64,000 bases of DNA from Caulobacter radicis (lineage in GTDB: Bacteria; Pseudomonadota; Alphaproteobacteria; Caulobacterales; Caulobacteraceae), in the NCBI RefSeq assembly GCF_003094615.1, contig NZ_QDKO01000032.1, forward strand, positions 248,001-312,000. Direction: 5' to 3'. This document shows, piece by piece, positions 26,394 to 34,556 of the stretch. The position numbers were made by a program, and so were the translations under genes. The first letter of the stretch is position 1. Each line of letters starts with the position of its first letter. The notes under the pieces are model-generated. The model made no database searches and was not told where the DNA came from. It worked only from the letters and a program-made list of their open reading frames with translations.

Positions 26394-27410
26394 TCAGAAG
26401 CCGGTGAAGTATTCGGCGATCGCCGCGTCGACGGGCTCGAGCTTGAAGTCCGGCGCGGCGGCGCGGTCGAGCGCGTTGCGGATCTGCCAGGCGCTGCGGC
26501 CGACGTGCAGCCCCATGCCCCGAAGTTCTCCGACGATGGCCTCGCGCGTGGCCTCGTCCACGGCCTTGTTGCTGCGCAGGCGCGCCTGGTCCAGCCGCCA
26601 GCCGAAGATGCCGTCGGGCGTCAGCTCGATCACCGCGCCCGGCTCGGGCAGCCACTCGTAGATGGCGCTGCGCCGGTCGAGCGCATCGTCGATGTAGTTC
26701 TCCAGGCAGTTGCGATAGCGGCGGGCCGCGTCGCGGATGGCCGCCGCGTCCGCCAGCGGCCGCAGCCGCTCGGTGCCCGGGTGCGGCGGCGCCGGCGGGT
26801 CGAGGCGGAAGTCCTCGGCCACCAGGGCGAACAGCGCCTTGGTGTCGGGCGCGCGACTCCAGGCGGCGATGCGCTCGGTCAGCACCGCCGGCGACAGGCG
26901 ACGCGACAGGGCCGCATGCGCCTCGGCCAGCAGCACCGCCTGGGCTGGACCCATCCGCATCGGCCCTCCGCCGTGGATGCGCACGGCCGGCGGCAGGGCG
27001 TCGAGCGTGCGCACCTCGTCGGGCGTGATCGCCGGGGCGTGGCGCAGCCGCTTGGCGGCGGCCGGTTCGGTCAGCAGCACCAGCAGCACGCGGTAGTCGG
27101 CCGGGCTCCAGGCGATCTCGCCCAGGCGCTCCAGCGCCCGGCGCAGGCCCTCGGGAGCGGGATCGAGCACCAGGCGCACGGCCTTGCGCAGCGGCTCCTC
27201 CAGCAGGCGGGCGACCTCCAGCGGCGCGGAGCCGGCGGGTTCGACGGCCAGCATCAGGCAGACCAGGTGGCGGCGCGCGGCGGGCGCGGTCAGGAACGGC
27301 GTATGGGGCGCGGGCCACAGGGTGGCCAGCGTGTCGGCGTAGTCGGGCGCGATCAGGCGCAGCAGCGGCGAAGCCGTCGTGGACGGCCCGGCCAAGGGCA
27401 GGATGGACAT
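26394..27410 (-). CDS. Hypothetical protein with PcfJ-like C-terminal segment
   Basis: A 338-residue protein, start ATG 27410 with ggag 8 bases upstream. The first two-thirds are helical and Ala/Leu/Arg-rich. Around residue 245 it reads RRYRNCLENYIDDALDRR, then SAIYEWLPEPGAVIEL and FGWRLDQARLRSNKAV. This order (a Cys-containing helix, two strands, then a QLRGxRN-like strand) resembles PcfJ-type domains known from conjugative plasmid proteins. There are no conjugation genes here. The molecular role is unknown. Confidence 0.65.
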   Translation of the reverse strand: MSILPLAGPSTTASPLLRLIAPDYADTLATLWPAPHTPFLTAPAARRHLVCLMLAVEPAGSAPLEVARLLEEPLRKAVRLVLDPAPEGLRRALERLGEIAWSPADYRVLLVLLTEPAAAKRLRHAPAITPDEVRTLDALPPAVRIHGGGPMRMGPAQAVLLAEAHAALSRRLSPAVLTERIAAWSRAPDTKALFALVAEDFRLDPPAPPHPGTERLRPLADAAAIRDAARRYRNCLENYIDDALDRRSAIYEWLPEPGAVIELTPDGIFGWRLDQARLRSNKAVDEATREAIVGELRGMGLHVGRSAWQIRNALDRAAAPDFKLEPVDAAIAEYFTGF

Positions 27411-27688
27411 CGAAGAGCTCCGGACGCGGCCGGAGCGGTCGCGATCAGCGGTTGGAAACGGTGGGGCGAAGGGCCGGGCGCGCCTTGGTCGACGCGCGCC
27501 ATTCCGCCGTCATCGGCGGCTTCAGCTGTGCGACGAGAAAGGTCATGCGGCGGTTCGGCTCCGGAGATCTGATCGGGAGCGGGCTGATCTCATGCGTCGC
27601 GGCTCGCGGCAAGACCGACGTTCGACGATCTGGCGCATCGCAAGGTTGCTGTGGCGCTTGGGACACGCTCGGCTTGCCCGGCGGCGGG

Positions 27689-29278
27689 TCAGCCCGCGTG
27701 CCGGACGGCGTAGCGGAAGACGCGGCTTTCGCCAGGCTTCAGCGTCACGCGCCAGGCGACCTGGCCCTGGCGGATGTCGTGCTTGGAAGGCTCCGACACC
27801 ACCTTGAAGAACTGGACGTTCGGATCGTGGCGGATCTCGAAGGTGACGGGGATCGACTTGCTGTTGACCAGGTCGATCTCGTAGGTCCGCCGCACCGTCG
27901 TCTTGTTGGCCCGCTTGTCCTCGACCAGGCGGGGGCGGGTGCGGACGTCCATGCCCCAGCCGATCGCCAGGTCGACCGGTTCGCCGACCGCCACGTCGCG
28001 CACGGCCTGTTCGCCGGCGAAGGCGGGGACGTCGCCGATGGTCTCCATCACCGACAGGGCGCCCGAGGGCAGGGGCTTGCCGAGGCCTTGGGCGGCCTTG
28101 TTGTCGAGGCGCAGCACCACCTGCGGCGGCCGCGCGGGCTGATCCTCGCGGTAGTCGTTCCAGGGGCTGACCAACGCGACGTACAGGCGCTGGTAGCGCA
28201 CGCCCTTCTCGTCGAGGAAGGCCATCTGCTTGGTCTGGCGGGCGGCCACCGTGACCGGTTCGGGCAGGGTGTAGAGCTTGTAGTCGCCCAGGTCGGACTG
28301 TGCGGCCAGCGGCGCGCGGCGCATGGCGGTGACGCTCAATTCCGCGGGTGGGGGAGGCGGCGGCGGGGGCGGAGGGGGCGGCGCCATCGCGGGCATGGCG
28401 CCGACATCGTAGGCGCCCGCCATGCCCGGCTGGCCGTGGGTGGTGGTGTCCATCGGCCAGCAGTCGCGGCGCACGGGGACCACGCGCGGGCGGATGATAT
28501 TGACCGGCACGCGTTGCAGCTTGCCGGCCACCAGCTGGGTAGGCGCGTCGGCGAAGCTCGTGCCCGAGCTGTTCATCAGGGTCAGCCAGCCCAGCAGGTC
28601 CAGCGTCCGACCATCCGGGTTGAGGGTGGCGACGTAGTCGGCCTGCCAGTTCACGCCGATCGCCAGGTAGGTCAGGGTCAGCGCGTATCGCCCGGCCATC
28701 GGGACGTCGATCTCGGCCGAGAGGCTGGGCTTGCTGGACAGGCCCTCGGGCGCGCGGTCGAACACCAGGCGCTCGGCCCCGCCCGAGCAGCCCAGCACCT
28801 CGACGCCCTCGGCGGTCTGGACCATCAGGCCGGACGGGCCCTGGAGCAGTGTGGCGTCGACGCTGGACTGGCGACCGGTCTCGCGGTTGGTGCGCACCAC
28901 CTTCACCGGCTTGCCCAGCGAGCGCTCGACCAGGGTTCCGGGGCTGAGCAGGGCGTAGTCGTAATTGCGCTCGACCGCGCCGGAGGGCAGGCCCTCGATG
29001 GCCGCGCTCTGCGGGATCAGGCCTTCGGCGACGCCGTCGAAACGCAAGGTGTGGCGGCCGGCCGGGAGCTCGACCGTGCGGGTCTCGCCGACCAGGATCA
29101 GGCCCTTCTCGAAGGCCTGCTGCTTCTGCCACGGCGACAGCGTCTGCACCGGTCCCTGGCCGTCGCGATAGAGGGTGACGGCCACGGCCTCGGCGGCGGG
29201 CGAGGCGATGACTTCCGCGCGGGCCATGGCTGGCGCGCAGAGCAGGGCAAGGGCGGCGAGGGCGGAGCGCAGCAGCAA
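27689..29278 (-). CDS. DUF4139 domain protein, exported (downstream paralogue)
   Basis: A 529-residue secreted protein, second of a tandem pair of DUF4139 proteins. A longer open frame runs back through the repeat, but the signal peptide (LLRSALAALALLCAPAMARA) fixes the start at TTG 29278; its ribosome site ggagg belongs to the adjoining repeat. DUF4139 features: an N-terminal strand domain with VTLYRDGQGPVQTL, the core LTLTYLAIGVNWQADYVATL and LLGWLTLMNSSGTSFADAPT, and a C-terminal beta domain. A run of 12 prolines near the middle should require EF-P. Function of the family in bacteria is unclear. Confidence 0.85.
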   Translation of the reverse strand: MLLRSALAALALLCAPAMARAEVIASPAAEAVAVTLYRDGQGPVQTLSPWQKQQAFEKGLILVGETRTVELPAGRHTLRFDGVAEGLIPQSAAIEGLPSGAVERNYDYALLSPGTLVERSLGKPVKVVRTNRETGRQSSVDATLLQGPSGLMVQTAEGVEVLGCSGGAERLVFDRAPEGLSSKPSLSAEIDVPMAGRYALTLTYLAIGVNWQADYVATLNPDGRTLDLLGWLTLMNSSGTSFADAPTQLVAGKLQRVPVNIIRPRVVPVRRDCWPMDTTTHGQPGMAGAYDVGAMPAMAPPPPPPPPPPPPAELSVTAMRRAPLAAQSDLGDYKLYTLPEPVTVAARQTKQMAFLDEKGVRYQRLYVALVSPWNDYREDQPARPPQVVLRLDNKAAQGLGKPLPSGALSVMETIGDVPAFAGEQAVRDVAVGEPVDLAIGWGMDVRTRPRLVEDKRANKTTVRRTYEIDLVNSKSIPVTFEIRHDPNVQFFKVVSEPSKHDIRQGQVAWRVTLKPGESRVFRYAVRHAG

Positions 29279-29282
29279 GGTA

Positions 29283-29392
29283 CCTCCCCCTGTGGGGGAG
29301 GCGGTCGCGCAGCGACCGGAGGGGGGCGTGGCAAGGCCAGCGGTCATTCCCCCCACCGTCGCCTTCGGCGACACCTCCCCCACAGGGGGAGG
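29283..29392. repeat. Paired palindromic repeat, family A, abutting a start codon
   Basis: Modules cctccccctgtgggggagg (inner gtcgcgcagcgac) and inner gtcgccttcggcgac with cctcccccacagggggagg. Read on the minus strand, its last ggggaggt lies 4 bases before TTG 29278 and serves as that gene's ribosome site. Confidence 0.85.
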
Positions 29393-29415
29393 TTTCCTGA
29401 GCCTCAGCCCGATCC

Positions 29416-30789
29416 TCACCAGCCGTTGTCCACCGTGAAGGTCAGGACGGTCTCGCCGTTGGCGGGGACGGGCACGCTCCAGGCCAGGGTGCGGGCGTCG
29501 ATACGGCGGCTGGGCAGGCTTTCGTCGGTGACCTTGCCGTCGCGCCACAGGCCGGCCTGGCGCAGCTCGACCGTCACCGCCTCGGGGCGGGCGTTGCGCA
29601 CCAGGTATTTCATGACGTAGCGCGAGCGGGTCTTGGAGATCTTCTCCTGCGAGACCAGGGTCGCCTGGCTGGAGACGTCGAAGGCCTCGCCGGTCTTGAT
29701 CGACAGTTCCGAGCCGGCCGAGGTGTGGCCGATGTTGTTCTCGCCGATGAACTTGGGATCGCCCGCCTGGTCGCGCATGTAGACGCGCATGGTCCCGGCC
29801 GGCAGCTGGTCGCCCAGGCCCTTCAGCTTCGAATTGCTGAACTGGATGGCGGTGATGGCCTTCTGCGGATTGGCGTCGCTGGAGAAGCCGTACTCGCGCA
29901 CCTCGTAGACCTTCTTGGCCGCGACGCCCTGGGCGCTGAGGAAGCCGACCTGCTTGCTCTGGTTGGAAGCGATCGTGGTCCGCTCGGGCAGGGGATAGAT
30001 GTAGTAGTCGGCGATGCGCTCGCGGTCGCTGCCCTCGGTCCCGGCCGAGGTGGCGCCGCCGTTGTAGCCGCCGCCGTTGAACTGGTTGACGTTACCGGCC
30101 ACCAGCTGGGTCTGGGCGTTCTCGAAGGCGGTGCCGGAGTTGTTCTGCAGGGTGATCCAGCCTTGCAGGTCCAGCGCGCCCTTCTTCTCGTCGAACAGGG
30201 CGACATAGTCGGCCGCCCACGACAGGCCCGAGGTCAGATAGCTGAGCGTCACCGGCGTGGGGCCGGCCTTCTCGGCGTTGACCGTCACCGACAGGGTGGG
30301 GCGGGCGCGCAGGGTCTCGGGCACCTTGTCGAAGATCACCCGGGTGGGCACGCCGTCGTCGCGCAGCACCTCGATGCGGTCGCCGATCTTCAGCACCACG
30401 CCCTCGTTGGCGGCCAGCACCGTCGCGGTCTCGGTGGTCTCCTTGCCGTCGCCGGGGTTGGTGCGGACGATCTTGATCTGCCGCCCGACCGCCTTTTCCA
30501 TAAGCTTGTCGGGGGTCAGGAGGTCGTAGTCGAAGTTCTGCTCGACCACGGCCAGGGTGGGCGAGGACAGGCTGACGGTCTCGGGTCGGATCGCGGCCGA
30601 GACGTCCTTGAACTCGAGCCGCTGGCGGCCGGCGGCGACGTCGATCGTCCGCTGGTCCTGAACGAGCGCCAGGTTGCTGTTGTAGATGGTGACCGAGACC
30701 TTGGGGGCGGTCTGGGCGTGGGCCATCTGGAAGGGGGCGGCGGAAGCGGCGGCCACGCAGGCGGTGGCGAACAAAGCGGCGCGAAGCAT
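29416..30789 (-). CDS. DUF4139 domain protein, exported (upstream paralogue)
   Basis: A 457-residue secreted protein homologous to the one downstream. ATG 30789 starts the signal peptide (MLRAALFATACVAAASAAP, cleavage near AHA); a longer start at 30822 would precede it with a polar extension. Shared core motifs are VTLSYLTSGLSWAADYVALF and DLQGWITLQNNSGTAFENAQ, followed by QLVAGNVN. The C-terminus SVPVPANGETVLTFTVDNGW fits the family. Tandem position and similar layout indicate gene duplication. A periplasmic or surface role is likely; no enzyme motif is visible. Confidence 0.87.
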   Translation of the reverse strand: MLRAALFATACVAAASAAPFQMAHAQTAPKVSVTIYNSNLALVQDQRTIDVAAGRQRLEFKDVSAAIRPETVSLSSPTLAVVEQNFDYDLLTPDKLMEKAVGRQIKIVRTNPGDGKETTETATVLAANEGVVLKIGDRIEVLRDDGVPTRVIFDKVPETLRARPTLSVTVNAEKAGPTPVTLSYLTSGLSWAADYVALFDEKKGALDLQGWITLQNNSGTAFENAQTQLVAGNVNQFNGGGYNGGATSAGTEGSDRERIADYYIYPLPERTTIASNQSKQVGFLSAQGVAAKKVYEVREYGFSSDANPQKAITAIQFSNSKLKGLGDQLPAGTMRVYMRDQAGDPKFIGENNIGHTSAGSELSIKTGEAFDVSSQATLVSQEKISKTRSRYVMKYLVRNARPEAVTVELRQAGLWRDGKVTDESLPSRRIDARTLAWSVPVPANGETVLTFTVDNGW

Positions 30790-30874
30790 CGGCGCGGCGT
30801 CTCCCTCTATCGTTGCAGCCACGTTTTCATGCGCGCGATGGAATGTCGAGAGATTAGGTTTGTAAATTTAAATG

Positions 30875-31000
30875 CTCCCCCTGAAGGGGGAGCTGTCGCG
30901 TAGCGACTGAGGGGGAGGGATTGCTGACTTCGGGTCGCGTTGACCCTGTCAGACACTTCCCCCCTCCGGCCCTCCGGGCCGCCTCCCCCTTCAGGGGAGG
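30875..31000. repeat. Paired palindromic intergenic repeat, family A (reversed)
   Basis: Inner palindromes gtcgcgtagcgac and ggccctccgggcc. The spacer is close to the reverse complement of that at 21811-21941, so this copy is inserted in the opposite orientation. Confidence 0.85.
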
Positions 31001-31006
31001 ATCGGA

Positions 31007-31597
31007 TTATTTCCCCCACACCTGCGCCAGCCGGCGATCGCGCCCGCAGCCGGTGCGATAGAGGTGGTACTCGACGGCGTTGTTCTTGGCGTAGTCGCGG
31101 TGATAGGCCTCGGCCGGCCAGAAGGTCTGCAGCGGCAGGATCTGGGCCTTCATCGCGCCGGTCTTCAGGCGCTGGGCGGCCAGGGCGCGCGAGCGCTCGG
31201 CGGCGGGGCGTTGGTCGGCGTCGACGAAGACGGCGGGGCGATAGGAGGGGCCGCGGTCGCAGAACTGGCCGCCGTCGTCGGTGGGATCCACGAGCTTCCA
31301 GTAGCGCGACAGCAGGTAGGCGTACTCGATCCTGGCCGGGTCGTAGGTGACGCGGACGGCCTCGTAGTGGCCGCTGCGCTCGCTGGTCACGTCGCGGTAG
31401 GTCGGGTTCTTGACGTGGCCGCCGGTATAGCCGCTCTCGACCTTCACGACGCCGGGGATGCCGCGCATGTCGTTCTCCATGCACCAGAAGCAGCCGCCGG
31501 CGAAGACGGCGGTCTTGGTCGCGGCGAGGGCCGAGGCCGGCAGGGCGGCCAGGGGCGCGGCCAGCAGGGCCAGGGCGACGAGGAGGCGACGGATCAT
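31007..31597 (-). CDS. msrA: Peptide methionine sulfoxide reductase MsrA, exported
   Basis: A 196-residue enzyme that reduces methionine-S-sulfoxide in damaged proteins. The catalytic motif GCFWC spans 35-39 with nucleophile Cys36; GYTGGHVKNPTYRDV, GHYEAVRVTYDP and DPTDDGGQFCDRGPSYRPAV are the conserved core. A signal peptide (about 1-25, ending ASALA) directs it to the periplasm, unlike many cytosolic MsrA. A resolving Cys lies near the C-terminus (TGCGRD). ATG 31597 has aaagga upstream. It lies 61 bases after the ACT-like pair. Confidence 0.94.
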   Translation of the reverse strand: MIRRLLVALALLAAPLAALPASALAATKTAVFAGGCFWCMENDMRGIPGVVKVESGYTGGHVKNPTYRDVTSERSGHYEAVRVTYDPARIEYAYLLSRYWKLVDPTDDGGQFCDRGPSYRPAVFVDADQRPAAERSRALAAQRLKTGAMKAQILPLQTFWPAEAYHRDYAKNNAVEYHLYRTGCGRDRRLAQVWGK

Positions 31598-31658
31598 GGG
31601 CGGTCCTTTCAGAAGCTCGAGATAGGTACGGATCGAGCCGGCGAAAGGATGGAGGCGA

Positions 31659-31949
31659 TCAGCGCCAGCCGTGGCCGACGCCCCGCACCACCGGAACCGA
31701 CGCCAGGCGCGCGGCCAGCACCTGGGCGCGGTCGTCGCCCTGGTCGTCGATCTCCAGGCGAATGGAGATGGCCGCGCCCTCGGGCTGGGCGGTCAGGGCG
31801 CGCAGGCGCACCTGCTGCACGCTGGCCACGCCCAGCACCCGCATCAGGGCGTCGGGCGTGTCCTCGGCGGTCACGAGAAACAGGCGGCGCCGATCCTCGC
31901 GAAGTTTGTCGTCTTCCGATTTGAGCTCGCCTACGTCGCCAAGGCTCAC
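31659..31949 (-). CDS. Small ACT-like (IlvM-type) protein, second of a coupled pair
   Basis: A 96-residue protein. GTG 31949 overlaps the stop of the preceding gene (GTGA), so it is translationally coupled. After a charged lead, RRLFLVTAEDTPDALMRVLG begins a beta-alpha-beta pattern that continues with VRLRALTAQPEGAAISIRLE and a second helix RAQVLAARLASV ending in VVRGVGH. This is the layout of ACT domains such as the small acetolactate synthase subunit IlvM. No large subunit is nearby. The assignment is by pattern only. Confidence 0.6.
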   Translation of the reverse strand: MSLGDVGELKSEDDKLREDRRRLFLVTAEDTPDALMRVLGVASVQQVRLRALTAQPEGAAISIRLEIDDQGDDRAQVLAARLASVPVVRGVGHGWR

Positions 31950-32242
31950 GGGCGCACCCACTGGTGTTCCACGCTGGCCGAGTTGACGCCGGGCCAGGCG
32001 GCCAGGTCGCGGGCGAGCAGGCGGGCGGCCTGGTCGCCGAGGCGACGGACGCGCAAGGAAGCCTCGACCAGCTGGCCGACGGGCTTGAGGGACAGGTTGC
32101 ACAGCTCGGCGCCGCAGTCGGCCAGGCTCTGGCGGACGGCGTCCAGCGCGCTGGGCGCGTCCTGGGCCGACAGGAACAGCTGGTGGACGGTGACGCCGTC
32201 GTCGTCGCTGTGGAAGGCGGGTGGGGAAGGCAGGTAGCTCAT
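31946..32242 (-). CDS. Small ACT-like protein, first of a coupled pair
   Basis: A 98-residue protein with the same pattern as its partner: VTVHQLFLSAQDAPSALDAV, then LCNLSLKPVGQLVEASLRVR, then a helix with AARLLARDLAAW and a last strand VNSASVEHQW. The ligand is unknown. ATG 32242 has aaggat 9 bases upstream. A strong terminator hairpin ends only 45 bases before the start codon, leaving almost no room for a promoter in between; see the attenuator finding. Confidence 0.6.
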   Translation of the reverse strand: MSYLPSPPAFHSDDDGVTVHQLFLSAQDAPSALDAVRQSLADCGAELCNLSLKPVGQLVEASLRVRRLGDQAARLLARDLAAWPGVNSASVEHQWVRP

Positions 32243-32287
32243 GTTCGAAGATCCTTTTGAGTTTGAGGACCGTCGGACCGCGCAACG

Positions 32288-32337
32288 AAAAAGCCCCGCT
32301 CCTTTCGGAGGCGGGGCTTTTTCGGATCTCGTGATCC
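32288..32337 (-). terminator. Rho-independent terminator, candidate attenuator
   Basis: Stem of aaaaagccccgctcc (32288-32302) with ggaggcggggcttttt (32307-32322), near-perfect with a U-run on either strand. On the minus strand a smaller hairpin, ggatc-acga-gatcc (32324-32337), comes immediately first. It lies between the gene upstream and the ACT-like pair, all on the minus strand. Confidence 0.8.
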
Positions 32338-32363
32338 TTCGGCTTGGTTTTCCAGGGAGGTCC

Positions 32364-32504
32364 CTAGTCTGCGCGCCGTCTTTGCCCCGTCCTGACAGGC
32401 ACGGTTTTAATCTGGTTCATCTTCGACATCATGGCGCACCACATCGCGACGCCGGCCGAGAGGCCAGTCGTAAAGAGCGCGATGGTAATCAGGTGCGAGG
32501 GCAT
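32364..32504 (-). CDS. Possible 46-residue single-span membrane peptide or leader peptide
   Basis: The frame begins MPSHLITIALFTTGLSAGVA and continues with WCAMMSKMNQIK and an Arg-rich tail. The hydrophobic first half followed by positive charge would suit a one-span inner membrane peptide. It ends 27 bases before the hairpins that precede the ACT-like genes, so it could instead be the leader of an attenuator, though it has no obvious run of regulatory codons. The ribosome site is weak and an overlapping frame (32407-32592) is also open. Confidence 0.3.
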   Translation of the reverse strand: MPSHLITIALFTTGLSAGVAMWCAMMSKMNQIKTVPVRTGQRRRAD

Positions 32505-32614
32505 GGAGTCGGAATGGGTCCAGGTAGGCTTGCAGGTCAACAGGTAACGCTTGCCGACCCGCCGCGCAAGCTCTTGCCGCGCGGCGGGCCAAAATGCCTC
32601 ATCTTGGGCAAGAA

Positions 32615-33805
32615 TTAGGCGAGTTCGATCGCCATGGCCGTGGCCTCGCCGCCGCCGATGCACAGGGAAGCCAGGCCGCGCTTGGCCTTGCGGGCCTGAA
32701 GCGCCGAGATCAGCGTGCACAGAATGCGGGCGCCGGACGCGCCGATCGGGTGGCCCAAGGCGCAGGCGCCGCCGTTGACGTTCAGCTTGTCGTCCGGAAT
32801 GCTCAGCTCCTTCCGGGCGATCATGGCCACCACGGCGAAGGCCTCGTTGACCTCGAAGAGGTCGACGTCGGCGACGCTCCAGCCGGCGCGGTCCAGCGCC
32901 TTCCGCATCGCCGGCACCGGGGCGGTGGTGAAGAGGCCCGGCTCGTGGGCGTGGGCGGCGTGGCTGACGACGGTGGCGACCACCGGCAGGCCCAGGGCCT
33001 GGGCGACGCTCTTGCGGGTCATGACCAGGGCGGCGGCGCCGTCGCTGATCGAGCTGGAGTTGGCGGCCGTGATCGCCCCGTCGCGCGAGAAGGCCGGGCG
33101 CAGGGTGGGGATCTTGGCCGGATCGGCCTTCAGCGGCTGCTCGTCCTTGTCGATGGTCTCCGTACCCTTGCGGGTGGTGACCGTCACCGGCGCGATCTCG
33201 GCGGCGAAGGCGCCGCTCTCGACGGCGGCCTTGGCCTTGAGAAGGCCCTTGGTCGCGTAGTCGTCCATGGCCTCGCGGGTGAACTGGTAGTCGGCGGCGG
33301 TGTCCTCGGCGAAGGCGCCCATCAGCTTGCCGGGGCTGTAGGCGTCCTCCAGGCCGTCGAGGTACATCGAATCCCAGATCTGGTCGTGGCCGATGCGGGC
33401 CCCGCCGCGATGCTTGGCCATCAGGTAGGGCGCGAGCGTCATGCTCTCCATGCCGCCGGCGACGATGACGTCGGCGCTGCCGGCCAGCAGGGCGTCGTGG
33501 GCCATGATGGCGGCCTGCATGCCGCTGCCGCACATCTTGTTGACGGTCGTGGCCTCGACCGACTTGGGCAGGCCCGCGCCCAGGGCGGCCTGGCGGGCCG
33601 GCGCCTGGCCAAGACCAGCCGGCAGAACGCAGCCCATGATGATCTGGTCGACCTTGTCGCCGGCCAGGCCCGCGCGCTCCAGGGCGGCCTTGACGGCCGT
33701 CGCGCCCAGTTCGGTGGCCTTCACCCCGCCCAGCGCGCCCTGGAAGCCGCCCATCGGCGTGCGGGCGAAGCTGACGATCACCACAGGATCGGCGCGATTG
33801 GACAT
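32615..33805 (-). CDS. Acetyl-CoA acetyltransferase (thiolase)
   Basis: A 396-residue biosynthetic-type thiolase joining two acetyl-CoA to acetoacetyl-CoA or running in reverse. ATG 33805 has gggag 7 bases upstream. Active-site Cys92 lies in NKMCGSGMQA; the C-terminal NGGACALGHPIGASGAR carries the catalytic His and SLCIGGGEA the second Cys. IVSFARTPMGGFQG is the standard N-terminus. A stem (cccgccgcgc/gcgcggcggg) follows its stop near 32555-32590. It diverges from the HxlR-type regulator, which may control it. Confidence 0.93.
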   Translation of the reverse strand: MSNRADPVVIVSFARTPMGGFQGALGGVKATELGATAVKAALERAGLAGDKVDQIIMGCVLPAGLGQAPARQAALGAGLPKSVEATTVNKMCGSGMQAAIMAHDALLAGSADVIVAGGMESMTLAPYLMAKHRGGARIGHDQIWDSMYLDGLEDAYSPGKLMGAFAEDTAADYQFTREAMDDYATKGLLKAKAAVESGAFAAEIAPVTVTTRKGTETIDKDEQPLKADPAKIPTLRPAFSRDGAITAANSSSISDGAAALVMTRKSVAQALGLPVVATVVSHAAHAHEPGLFTTAPVPAMRKALDRAGWSVADVDLFEVNEAFAVVAMIARKELSIPDDKLNVNGGACALGHPIGASGARILCTLISALQARKAKRGLASLCIGGGEATAMAIELA

Positions 33806-34046
33806 GGACGAACTCCCGATACGTTTATTTTGCGGTGGAATAGGCCCTCTATCGGCCCGCTTGCGCAAGTGTCTTGCGTATGCGTTCGACGCAAGAAGCG
33901 GCCGGCGGCGGAAGGGCGGCTCCCGTCGTCGGCCGGAAAGTCGAGCAATGAACCGAGAGAGTCAATTGCGATAAAAAACTTACTCGAGTTCGTACTGAAA
34001 AGCAACGGCCCTTGCATTCCCTCGCGGAACGCCGCACCTTCGCCCT

Positions 34047-34553
34047 ATGGGCCGCACCGCCGACTATAGCCAGCAACGCTGCGCCATCGCCGCCACCCTC
34101 GAGGTCGTCGGCGATCCCTGGACCCTGCTGATCCTGCGCGACGCCTTCCAGGGCGTGCGGCGCTTCGAGCAGTGGCAGGAACGCCTGGGCGTGGCGCGCA
34201 ACGTGCTGGCCGCGCGGCTCAAGAGCCTGGTCGGTTACGGGGTGATGGAGACGCGCCGCTATTCGGAGCGCCCGCCGCGCCACGAGTATGTGCTGACCGC
34301 CAAGGGGCGCGACCTGTCGAACGTGCTGCTGACCATGGCCGAGTGGGGCGACCGCCATGTCTATGGCGTGGGCAATGGCCCGGTGCACTTCGTGCACAAG
34401 GCCTGCGGCTGCGACTTCCACCCCAAGCTGGCCTGCGAGGCTTGCGGCCAGGTGGTCGACGGCCGCGACCTGTCCCGGGTGATCCACGACGACCCCGGCC
34501 CCACGGTGGCGCAGGCGCTCGAGGCCGTCGCGGTGAAGGTGGCGGCGGAATAG
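34047..34553 (+). CDS. HxlR-family transcriptional regulator with zinc-ribbon-like tail
   Basis: A 168-residue winged-helix regulator. The N-terminal CAIAATLEVVGDPWTLLILR and the wing region ETRRYSERPPRHEYVLTAKG are HxlR hallmarks. After about residue 110 comes HKACGCDFHPKLACEACGQ, with CxC and CxxC spacing that could bind zinc, a tail seen in some alphaproteobacterial members. It diverges from the thiolase gene across 240 bases, which makes thiolase control a reasonable guess. Confidence 0.88.
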   Translation: MGRTADYSQQRCAIAATLEVVGDPWTLLILRDAFQGVRRFEQWQERLGVARNVLAARLKSLVGYGVMETRRYSERPPRHEYVLTAKGRDLSNVLLTMAEWGDRHVYGVGNGPVHFVHKACGCDFHPKLACEACGQVVDGRDLSRVIHDDPGPTVAQALEAVAVKVAAE

Positions 34554-34556
34554 GGC

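Noticed and set aside
27445..27666. 73-codon minus-strand frame between the PcfJ-like and DUF4139 genes
   Set aside because: Arg/Pro-rich without a ribosome site or motif; the 278-base gap is left without a gene call.
32407..32592. 61-codon minus-strand frame overlapping the candidate leader peptide
   Set aside because: Arg/Ala-rich, no ribosome site; the overlapping hydrophobic frame is somewhat more gene-like, though also uncertain.
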